Shown one piece after another: positions 1-5,144 of a stretch of 10,818 nucleotides of DNA; position 1 is the first letter of the stretch; the number at the start of each line of letters is the position of its first letter. Under the pieces are notes generated by a model, which saw only the letters and a program-made list of their open reading frames with translations, had not been told where the DNA came from and made no database searches. Location of the stretch: contig CAYYHG010000100.1 in NCBI GenBank assembly GCA_964471665.1, forward strand, positions 1 to 10,818, written 5' to 3'. The position numbers and the translations under genes are program-made. This stretch comes from SW-9-67-25 sp964471665 (GTDB lineage: Archaea; Halobacteriota; Halobacteria; Halobacteriales; Haloarculaceae).

Positions 1-22
1 CTGATACTGATTGCTGTAACGA
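1..22 (+). repeat. Left copy of an imperfect inverted repeat bounding the low-GC block
   Basis: Bases 1-22 match the reverse complement of 591-612 at 18 of 22 positions. Nine identical bases (CTGATACTG) sit at the outer ends and TAACGA at the inner ends. The two copies enclose the hairpin and the winged-helix-like gene. A match of this quality is suggestive but not overwhelming over 600 bases. The left copy may continue beyond the window edge. Confidence 0.35.
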
Positions 23-85
23 ATTACCGTTTCGACCGCGTCGCGTCTTGCGGTCGATCCGGGAATGGCTTACAGCAATCACTAT
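4..85. repeat. Long nested imperfect hairpin (82-nt palindrome)
   Basis: Bases pair symmetrically around one centre (paired positions sum to 89). The outer tip 4-6/83-85 gives 3 pairs. A perfect 12-bp stem joins 8-19 to 70-81 (TGATTGCTGTAA with TTACAGCAATCA). After a 3x3 mismatch come 23-25/64-66, one mismatch, 27-29/60-62, two mismatches, then a perfect 8-bp stem 32-39/50-57 (TCGACCGC with GCGGTCGA) and a 10-base loop. All mismatches are symmetric and there are no bulges, as expected for a decayed DNA palindrome or a long RNA hairpin. It lies just upstream of the winged-helix-like gene, outside any coding region I can see. Its function is unknown; it could be a mobile-element end, a recombination site, a structured RNA or a terminator of a gene to the left. 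Confidence 0.75.
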
Positions 86-95
86 GAATCGGCAC

Positions 96-103
96 TTAAA
101 ATA
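96..103 (+). promoter_or_regulatory. Possible TATA box for the winged-helix-like gene
   Basis: TTAAAATA is the only good archaeal TATA-like element before the gene at 155. It would place the transcript start near 128-130, leaving a leader of about 25 bases. The other genes in this window look leaderless, so the assignment is tentative. Confidence 0.35.
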
Positions 104-154
104 GGTTTGTGTATGAATGAGTCAGCGTGATGACCGACGGTCGCCTACAGTAGT

Positions 155-517
155 ATGATGAGTGAGAAATCTACTGCCTTCGGCTCGGTACTCAACCTGT
201 GTCAAAACCAGCACCGGCGAATTGTCCTTAAGATGGTCGTAGAAGAACAGCGGTCACTAACGCTCGACGAGTTGACGAAGGCCATCCTCAAGTACAATTA
301 TCACACGCCACCCACCGAGGCGTCTGAGGACGTATTAACAGAGATTCGCCTCTCGTTGTATCACGTTCACCTCCCGAAACTGGCCGCAGAAGGATTCATA
401 AACTACGATCCAGAGCGCCGGGTCGTGGAACCGACCGAGCAATTAGATCAGGTACAGCCGACCCTGTCTACGATCCTTGATGCCGATCCCTCGCTCAAAG
501 CGCCGATGGAACTGTAG
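155..517 (+). CDS. DUF7344-like winged-helix protein (haloarchaeal)
   Basis: This is a 120-residue soluble protein with no membrane segment. The pattern is typical of small haloarchaeal DUF7344 winged-helix proteins. A short N-terminal stretch leads into helices with RRIVLKMVVEE (about 22-32), then LTLDELTKAIL (35-45), and a second half with the characteristic SLYHVHLPKLAAEGFINYD (about 67-85), where a YHVHLPKL helix is followed by a wing. Such proteins are presumed DNA-binding regulators; targets are unknown. Two ATGs lie in tandem (155 and 158) and either may be the start. Codon use differs from the neighbours: GC is only slightly above 50 percent and TTA leucine codons occur, which are rare in GC-rich haloarchaea. 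Together with the flanking inverted repeats this suggests recent acquisition. The family assignment rests on remembered sequence pattern, without a search. Confidence 0.75.
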   Translation: MMSEKSTAFGSVLNLCQNQHRRIVLKMVVEEQRSLTLDELTKAILKYNYHTPPTEASEDVLTEIRLSLYHVHLPKLAAEGFINYDPERRVVEPTEQLDQVQPTLSTILDADPSLKAPMEL

Positions 518-547
518 TGTCGATCGAGGGATCTCATATACCAACCG

Positions 548-562
548 ACAGTATCATACTGT
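548..562. promoter_or_regulatory. Perfect 15-bp palindrome, ACAGTAT-C-ATACTGT
   Basis: The two 7-base arms are perfect complements around one central base. The site lies between the convergent winged-helix-like gene and dehydrogenase gene. It repeats the TGATACTG core also found at 2-9 (plus) and 604-611 (minus), so it may be a binding site for a local DNA-binding protein, or a small terminator hairpin. Confidence 0.4.
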
Positions 563-590
563 GAGAAGTTTTCTGTGGCACGCTGTCACG

Positions 591-612
591 TCGTTATAGC
601 CGGCAGTATCAG
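591..612 (-). repeat. Right copy of the imperfect inverted repeat
   Basis: Read on the minus strand from 612, this matches window bases 1-22 at 18 of 22 positions. Its outer nine bases include the TGA stop codon of the neighbouring dehydrogenase gene (609-611), so if this is an insertion end, the element may supply that stop. The GC content changes sharply here, from a roughly balanced block on the left to GC-rich coding sequence on the right. Confidence 0.35.
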
Positions 613-1343
613 AAAAACTCCAGTTTGTCCTGGCGGTAGAGGTCGATCTCGCTTACCGTCGACCGCTGGGACACGGCGAAGACGACAGCCTCGGCCACTT
701 CCCCGGGTTCGAGCACCTCGCCTTCCTCGAAGCGCTCCTCGAAGGACTCGCCGGTCTCCGAACCGAACTCGGTGCGCACCTCCGAGGGGTTGACGACGGT
801 CACGGCGACGCCGTCGGAGCCGGCGCCGGCCTCGACGCTGAGCGCGAACCCGCGCAGCCACCACTTCGTCGCGGCGTAGACGGGGTTGAACGGTCGCGGG
901 TACTGGCCGGCGAAACTCCCGACGAACACGAGGTGCCCGTCGCGCTCGCGGAGGTGGGGCAGCGCGGCCCGCGTCGCGAAGAACGTGCCGTCGACGTTCG
1001 TGCCCATCATCGTCCGGTACTCCTCGGTGGTCATCGTCTCGACGTCGCTTCCGCGGGCGAGCCCGGCGTTGTTCACCAGCACGTCCAGCCCGTCGAAAGC
1101 CTCGAGTGTCGCCTCGACGAGCGCGTCGACCGCGTCGTCGTCGCGAACGTCCGTCGGCACGGCACGCGCTCCGACGCCGTACTCCGCGCGCACGTCCTCC
1201 GCGATCCTGTCGAGTCTCTCCTCGCGGCGTGCCGCGAGAACGACGTTCGCCCCCTCGCGTGCCAGCGCCCGTGCGGCCGCCTCGCCGACGCCCGAACTCG
1301 CGCCGGTGACGACCGCCGTCTCGCCGTCGAGGGTCGCGGACAT
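609..1343 (-). CDS. Short-chain dehydrogenase/reductase (SDR), classical type
   Basis: This is a 244-residue NAD(P)-dependent oxidoreductase with a Rossmann fold, the usual length for classical SDRs. Visible motifs are the cofactor loop TGASSGVG (13-20), NNAG (91-94), the active-site Asn116 region, catalytic Ser143 and the YAATK motif with Tyr156 and Lys160. The arginine pair at 39-40 after the second strand favours NADP(H). The usual Pro-Gly after the sixth strand is Pro-Ser (186-187). The substrate is not predictable; closest in style are YdfG-like oxidoreductases acting on hydroxy acids or alcohols. The ATG shares one base with the stop of the upstream UPF0058 gene (TGATG), which fits one transcript with coupled translation. 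The gene ends exactly at the border of the low-GC block. Confidence 0.93.
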   Translation of the reverse strand: MSATLDGETAVVTGASSGVGEAAARALAREGANVVLAARREERLDRIAEDVRAEYGVGARAVPTDVRDDDAVDALVEATLEAFDGLDVLVNNAGLARGSDVETMTTEEYRTMMGTNVDGTFFATRAALPHLRERDGHLVFVGSFAGQYPRPFNPVYAATKWWLRGFALSVEAGAGSDGVAVTVVNPSEVRTEFGSETGESFEERFEEGEVLEPGEVAEAVVFAVSQRSTVSEIDLYRQDKLEFF

Positions 1344-1588
1344 CAGTCGGCGCTCGTCGAGACGACCCCGTCGTGGTCCCCGGCCGCCTCGCGCTCGAGC
1401 GAGGACGCGAGCCCGCCCGCGAGCGCGAGCACCGCGGCCTCGTGGTCGCCTTTCGACTGGCTGATGGCCATCGGATACGTGCCCTGTGCGTGGTACTCCG
1501 AGAGGCCGAGCGCGACGCCCCTGTCCTGGCAGTAGTTGCCCACCTCGGCCAGCAGTGTATGGACGTGCAGGAGTTCCTGTTTCTTCAT
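1343..1588 (-). CDS. UPF0058 family protein
   Basis: This is an 81-residue acidic protein starting MKKQELLHVHTLLAEV, the signature opening of the archaeal UPF0058 family. The middle part carries the family's SKGDHEAAVLALAGGLA stretch (about 45-61). The last 15 or so residues are a variable acidic tail. The family is widespread in haloarchaea and methanogens and has no established biochemical role. The ATG at 1588 lies about 30 bases from a TATA-like element, consistent with a leaderless transcript that also carries the dehydrogenase gene, whose start overlaps this stop by one base. The pairing with an SDR gives no clear hint of function. Confidence 0.88.
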   Translation of the reverse strand: MKKQELLHVHTLLAEVGNYCQDRGVALGLSEYHAQGTYPMAISQSKGDHEAAVLALAGGLASSLEREAAGDHDGVVSTSAD

Positions 1589-1614
1589 TGGTGGCGTCGT
1601 GTAGGGACCGGAAA

Positions 1615-1622
1615 CGTATAAG
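1615..1622 (-). promoter_or_regulatory. TATA box for the UPF0058-SDR operon
   Basis: On the minus strand the element reads CTTATACG. Its centre is about 30 bases before the ATG at 1588, which fits a leaderless haloarchaeal transcript. No other TATA-like element lies between 1343 and 1588, so the SDR gene probably shares this promoter. Confidence 0.6.
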
Positions 1623-1739
1623 TCTGGATCAAAAATGATTTATTATGTAGTTTCGAACGGAGTGCAGTCCCGGAGTTCGGGGGCTGTACACGTTCATACG
1701 GAATCTGACACGGTCGCCGGAGAGACACGCCCGGACCAG

Positions 1740-2375
1740 TCATCGGACGAGGTAGGGGTCCTCGTCGGGGGTGAACCGTCCGAGGTCGGACACGCGCCGG
1801 TAGTCGGTCTGCTGGAGTTTCTGGAGGCCGTCCACGAGCGCCTCGGCGTCGCCGTCGGTCCACGTCGCCGGCTCCGCGACCGGGACGACCAGCCAGCCCG
1901 AGCCCCGGAGTTCCCTCGCGTGGAGCGACCCCACCTCGAGTTCGGCAGCGTCCCGTGCGGTGTAGTGTTCGAGGACGTGGGTGGTCGCGCGGGAGCCGAC
2001 CGGCAACAGCACGTGGGCGGTGATCGCCCGGAGTTCGGAGTCGAAAAACGGCTCCAGTGCCGCGTAGTCGTCAGCCGTCGGCGTTCCCCCGGGGACACAC
2101 ATGTGGAGATACGAGAAGAACGTCGAGCCGAGAGCGGGGTCGCGGGCAGCGAGGTTGACCTCCCGGACCAGTTCGGCCCGTGCCAGGCACTCGAAGAACC
2201 GCTCGGACCACGCGTTGTCGGTGAAGGGGACGCCGGTCTCCGCTCCGCCGTGGACGCCCGGATGGTCGCCGACGACGTGGAAGTCGGCGCTCGCGTCGCC
2301 GTATCCCGGGACGAACCGTTCACACGGCGGGGACATCCCGAACGGGTTCCGGCGCTGTGAGGCGACGTAGTCCAC
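1740..2375 (-). CDS. Uracil-DNA glycosylase superfamily protein
   Basis: This is a 211-residue protein of the family 4/5-like uracil-DNA glycosylase superfamily, whose members remove uracil from DNA in base-excision repair. The first motif is VVGDHPGVHGG (34-44), where classical family 4 enzymes have a G-E-x-P-G loop. FTDN follows at 51-54, then a C-V-P segment at 93-95 in the place of the K-C-x-P-P motif, then an acidic helix. The four-cysteine iron-sulphur set of typical family 4 enzymes is not visible. Only three cysteines remain, near residues 18, 63 and 93, so this may be a divergent or non-canonical member. I chose the GTG at 2375, not an ATG at 2426, because residue homology starts there and an AT-rich TATA element lies 27 bases upstream, inside the longer reading. 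It is divergent from the ATPase gene. Confidence 0.7.
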   Translation of the reverse strand: MDYVASQRRNPFGMSPPCERFVPGYGDASADFHVVGDHPGVHGGAETGVPFTDNAWSERFFECLARAELVREVNLAARDPALGSTFFSYLHMCVPGGTPTADDYAALEPFFDSELRAITAHVLLPVGSRATTHVLEHYTARDAAELEVGSLHARELRGSGWLVVPVAEPATWTDGDAEALVDGLQKLQQTDYRRVSDLGRFTPDEDPYLVR

Positions 2376-2397
2376 ACGTCTTCGAGGTCCCCGACGG

Positions 2398-2406
2398 TAA
2401 AAAATT
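2398..2406 (-). promoter_or_regulatory. TATA box for the glycosylase-like gene
   Basis: The minus strand reads AATTTTTTA, centred 27 bases before the GTG at 2375. It decides the start codon: the longer reading from 2426 would translate across the promoter. Confidence 0.6.
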
Positions 2407-2467
2407 CGTACGGTTCCGGGCGACAACGCACCGGACGTTCAAGTGAGAGTGGGAACCAGGCCAGTGC

Positions 2468-3535
2468 GTGACCTACGTCGTCGGGCGCGAGGGAACGGAC
2501 ACCGGCGGTCGGCCGGTCGCCGACCTCGGCACCTACAGGGCCGTCGACGGGAGCGACGGGGCCCGCCTGGCACTCGACGTCGACGGCCCGCACGCCGTGC
2601 TCGTGGTCGGCAAGCGCGGCTACGGCAAGTCCTACACGCTCGGAGTCCTCGCGGAGGAACTCGCGCGCACTCGCGGCCTGGCCCCGGTCGTCGTCGATCC
2701 GATGGGCGCGTTCGGGACACTCGAGGCCGGTGTTCGGGACGCGGCTGTCGATCCGGTACCCGCGAGAGCCGTCACCGGGCCCCGGGTCCCGGCCCCGGCG
2801 CTGGACCCACGGTCCTGGTGTCGCCTGCTCGACCTCCCGCCGGAGAGTCCCGCCGGCGCGCTGGTCTGGCAGGCCGCCACGGCGGGGGACACGCTGGACG
2901 GGATGGCCGACCACGTCCGAGAGGCCGACGCGCCGACGGCCGACGCCCGCGCGGCGATCAACCACCTCCGTCTCGCGGCGACCTGGGGGGTTTTCGATCC
3001 CGAGGGCCTCTCCGGGGTCGACCTCGCGACAGGTGAGGTGACGGTGCTCGACCTCTCGGGGTACGACGTGGCGCCGATGAACGCCGTCGTCCGCGCGGTC
3101 GGCGAGACGCTGTACCGCGTCCGCGTCACAGACACCGTCGAACGCCTCCCGTGGCTGCTGGTCGACGAGGCCCACACCTTCTTCCAGGGGGTCGCCGACG
3201 GCGCTCTCAGACGGATTCTGCGCCGCGGCCGGACACCGGGGGTGAGTCTCGTCGCGGCGACCCAGCGCCCGAGTGCCGTCCCCGCGGTCGCGGTGTCCCA
3301 GTCCGACGTCGTGGTCTCCCATCGGCTGACCTCGAAAGCGGACATCGAGGCGCTCCGGGAGGCCCGACCCGACGACCTGCGGGATACTCTCGAAGATTCG
3401 TTGCCCACCGCGCCGGGCGAGGCCGTCGTCGTCGACGACGCGACCGAATCTGTCCACGCCGGCACGGTTCGCCGCCGCCACACCCCTCACGGTGGAGGGA
3501 GTCCGTCCCTCTGTGCACGGTTCCAGCAGGAGTGA
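2468..3535 (+). CDS. HerA-like (FtsK/HerA superfamily) ATPase
   Basis: This is a 355-residue P-loop ATPase. The Walker A motif is GKRGYGKS (48-55), the Walker B is WLLVDEAH (229-236, Asp233-Glu234), and a sensor-like ATQRP lies at 264-268. Arginines in RRILRRGRTPG (248-258) could serve as the finger. This order (GxxGxGKS, then LLVDEAH, then RRGRTPG and ATQRP) is characteristic of archaeal HerA/DUF87 ATPases, hexameric motors that move DNA. It is shorter than true HerA (about 500 residues) and has only about 40 residues before the P-loop, so the N-terminal HAS barrel is probably missing. It may act in a different complex. No NurA nuclease gene is nearby. The start is GTG; a weak TATA-like TTCAAGT at 2439-2445 would fit a leaderless message. 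Divergence from a repair-type gene 92 bases away suggests, without proving, a shared DNA-maintenance role. Confidence 0.85.
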   Translation: MTYVVGREGTDTGGRPVADLGTYRAVDGSDGARLALDVDGPHAVLVVGKRGYGKSYTLGVLAEELARTRGLAPVVVDPMGAFGTLEAGVRDAAVDPVPARAVTGPRVPAPALDPRSWCRLLDLPPESPAGALVWQAATAGDTLDGMADHVREADAPTADARAAINHLRLAATWGVFDPEGLSGVDLATGEVTVLDLSGYDVAPMNAVVRAVGETLYRVRVTDTVERLPWLLVDEAHTFFQGVADGALRRILRRGRTPGVSLVAATQRPSAVPAVAVSQSDVVVSHRLTSKADIEALREARPDDLRDTLEDSLPTAPGEAVVVDDATESVHAGTVRRRHTPHGGGSPSLCARFQQE

Positions 3536-3715
3536 TCCAACTGAACTTTATTAATAATATAATATATTAAAAATCATGTAATATTGTTACTATAAAAATT
3601 TTTGTGTATTTTTCGTATCTTCTCGATTTAAAGGGATTCAGAACCAATTGTAGTCGATACTAATAAAATATACACAAAAAGAAAATACAGAATAAAAAAC
3701 TGATATATCGGGTTT
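3536..3715. other. Extremely AT-rich non-coding block
   Basis: From about 3540 to 3710 the sequence is dominated by A and T, within an otherwise GC-rich chromosome. It holds runs such as TTATTAATAATATAATATAT and a perfect 11-bp inverted repeat, 3599-3609 with 3670-3680 (TTTTTGTGTAT/ATACACAAAAA), with three more pairs inside (3611-3613/3666-3668). I see no gene, no origin-recognition-box-like motif and no tRNA. It may be the terminator region of the ATPase gene, an insertion scar or foreign DNA. Confidence 0.7.
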
Positions 3716-3915
3716 GTCGGTCCTCTGGCGGAGCGTCGGAACCGAGTGGGGAACGTACTTCCACCAGGTGCGGAACGATCCGGGAACGACGTTGATCGTG
3801 CCCCCGGGGAAGCCACCGGCCGGGAGTGCTGTCATCCGGATGGCCGGATCCCGCGTCTCGATTGCCGACCCGGTCTCGCGTCCCTCGACGTCTGCGCCGA
3901 GGGCCGCCGCGACGT
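3716..3915 (-). pseudogene. Coding-like GC-rich remnant, no intact gene
   Basis: The minus-strand frame across this stretch has GC at roughly four fifths of third codon positions, as real genes here do. Both edges are abrupt: the AT-rich block starts at 3715, and AT-rich sequence without codon bias lies beyond about 3918. It has no start codon near a promoter and only an ATG at 3843. The translation includes GGFPGGTINVVPGS, which resembles the short G-F-P-x-G-x-x-N-V-V-P-G segment of aldehyde dehydrogenases, but the residues after it do not continue that family. The opposite strand shares the same third positions, so the strand is uncertain. The best reading is a gene fragment left by rearrangement. 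Confidence 0.3.
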
Positions 3916-4091
3916 GCCTTACATTTATATGTTTGTAATGAAAGCCGGCGTCCGGCGTGACTACCCGCCCAGCGGGACGGAAACCGCGACAGCTGGAGCA
4001 GTGTGTCGGTCCGACCGACCACACTCGCGTGCGTTTCCGACAGCGGAATCGTGCGATCTCACTCCGAGAGAATCGTCCACACATAGTAAAT

Positions 4092-4107
4092 ATATTTCGT
4101 GAAATAT
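4092..4107. promoter_or_regulatory. Palindrome ATATTTC-GT-GAAATAT
   Basis: Perfect 7-base arms surround a 2-base centre, about 290 bases before the IclR start. It includes CGTGAAATA, similar to the sites at 4281-4299 and 4331-4340. It is a candidate distal operator. Confidence 0.4.
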
Positions 4108-4280
4108 CACCGAGCTGTCTGGATTCTGTTGTCGGATGCCAGAGTGAATGGGTAGCTCCGATCGATATCTCGCTGTTTCGTTCACAGATACTGGACTGCC
4201 CTGTGGCGGCCGCCACCTTTCCCCGCGTCCGGGTCGGTCGTGTGGCGCTCTCGACGGCAGAGATCTCTCACTGCGGAACT

Positions 4281-4299
4281 TATTCACAATGCGTGAATA
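4281..4299. promoter_or_regulatory. Palindrome TATTCAC-N5-GTGAATA
   Basis: Perfect 7-base arms with a 5-base spacer, total 19 bases, lie about 52 bases upstream of the IclR TATA box. Size and symmetry suit a dimeric winged-helix regulator. It carries the half-site CGTGAATA. Confidence 0.5.
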
Positions 4300-4322
4300 T
4301 ATTTGTGTCTGGCGAGTCAAAT

Positions 4323-4340
4323 TTACCGTGGTAATTCACG
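4323..4340. promoter_or_regulatory. Palindrome TTACC-GT-GGTAA plus inverted CGTGAA half-site
   Basis: The 12-base palindrome at 4323-4334 is followed at once by TTCACG, the reverse of the CGTGAA half-site in the two upstream palindromes. It ends 10 bases before the TATA box, where the haloarchaeal BRE and activator sites lie, so a bound regulator could control transcription directly. Confidence 0.4.
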
Positions 4341-4350
4341 ATCCCCGATA

Positions 4351-4358
4351 GATATAAA
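4351..4358 (+). promoter_or_regulatory. TATA box for the IclR-ligase operon
   Basis: GATATAAA is centred about 28 bases before the ATG at 4383. This supports a leaderless transcript and favours that ATG over the in-frame GTG at 4365, which would sit between the TATA box and the expected transcript start. Confidence 0.65.
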
Positions 4359-4382
4359 CGCCTGGTGTCTGAAAGCCGGGCC

Positions 4383-5144
4383 ATGATTTCGGAGTCGTCG
4401 TCCCGGGAGGTCCAGTCCGTCCGGACGGCCTTCCGGGTCGTCGCCACCATCCAGGAACGGGACGGTGCCACCCTCCAGGATCTGACAGCGCAACTCGACA
4501 TCGCCAAGAGCACCGTCCACAACTACCTCGGGACGCTCCAGTCGCTGGGATACGTCGTCGAACACGAGGGGGCCTACCGGCTCGGTCTCCGGTTTCTCAC
4601 CCACGGGATGGCCGCCAGGAACAGCGTGGTCGGGAGCGAGGCAGTCAGCCACGCGTTGCCGTCGGTCGCAGAAGAGGTGTCGCGCCCGGCGTGGTGGGTC
4701 GTCGAGGAGTTCGGCCGGGGGCTCTTCGTCGAGAAGGGTGTCCCCGGCGGTGCCGGGGAGACGTACGGCCGCGTCGGCAAGCGATCCTACCTGCACACGC
4801 ACGCGCCGGGCAAGGCGATCCTGGCGCGACTTCCCGAGGCGTACCGCCAGCAGATCGTCCGCCACCACGGCCTGCCTGATCTCACGTCACAGACGACTAC
4901 CGATCCCGACGCCCTCCTGGCGGAACTCGAGGCGATCCGCGAGCGCGGCTACGCCGTCAGCGAGGGCGGGGCCGCGCTGGGCGTCCAGTCGGTCGGTGTC
5001 GCCTTCGAGGTGCGCGGGACCGTCCACGCGCTGGGCGTGTTCGGGTACTCCCACGACTTCAGCCGAAACACGCTCGAAGACGATATTCCGACGCTGCTCC
5101 GGGACGCGGTCGAGGGCGTCGAAAACTCGTTGCGGGGGGAGTGA
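4383..5144 (+). CDS. IclR family transcriptional regulator
   Basis: This is a 253-residue two-domain regulator. The N-terminal winged helix-turn-helix covers about 12-70, with the recognition helix AKSTVHNYLGTL (41-52) and wing YVVEHEGAYRLGLRF (57-71). The C-terminal GAF-like effector domain covers about 80-250, with the family hallmarks SYLHTHAPGKAILARLPE (135-152) and ERGYAVSEGG (187-196). Haloarchaeal IclR proteins commonly sit beside, and respond to substrates of, acyl-CoA and aromatic acid pathways. Its stop overlaps the next start by one base (TGATG), tying it to the acyl-CoA synthetase-like gene. The palindromes upstream suggest autoregulation. I chose the start at ATG 4383 because of TATA spacing; a GTG at 4365 would add six residues. 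Confidence 0.92.
   Translation: MISESSSREVQSVRTAFRVVATIQERDGATLQDLTAQLDIAKSTVHNYLGTLQSLGYVVEHEGAYRLGLRFLTHGMAARNSVVGSEAVSHALPSVAEEVSRPAWWVVEEFGRGLFVEKGVPGGAGETYGRVGKRSYLHTHAPGKAILARLPEAYRQQIVRHHGLPDLTSQTTTDPDALLAELEAIRERGYAVSEGGAALGVQSVGVAFEVRGTVHALGVFGYSHDFSRNTLEDDIPTLLRDAVEGVENSLRGE

Larger units (their letters stand above)
3916..4382. promoter_or_regulatory. Long upstream region of the IclR operon with palindromes
   Basis: No convincing gene lies here; open frames lack codon bias. The region contains three AT-rich palindromes (4092-4107, 4281-4299, 4323-4334), each containing or adjoining the half-site CGTGAA, and then the TATA box of the IclR gene. Candidate operators are listed separately. 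Confidence 0.5.

Noticed and set aside
1694..3490. 598-residue minus open frame across two real genes
   Set aside because: It is antisense to the ATPase over most of its length and arginine-rich. The glycosylase and ATPase frames explain this DNA better.
3541..3715. Replication origin
   Set aside because: It is AT-rich, but no origin recognition box repeats are visible and no cdc6/orc1 gene is adjacent.
3939..4103. 54-codon plus frame starting MKAGVRRDYPP
   Set aside because: Third positions are not GC-biased, the protein is not acidic, and the AT-rich TATA-like sequence is only about 12 bases from the ATG.
3638..4216. 192-residue minus-strand open frame
   Set aside because: It crosses AT-rich non-coding sequence at both ends, has mixed composition and no promoter. 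Only the middle 200 bases look coding, listed as a remnant.
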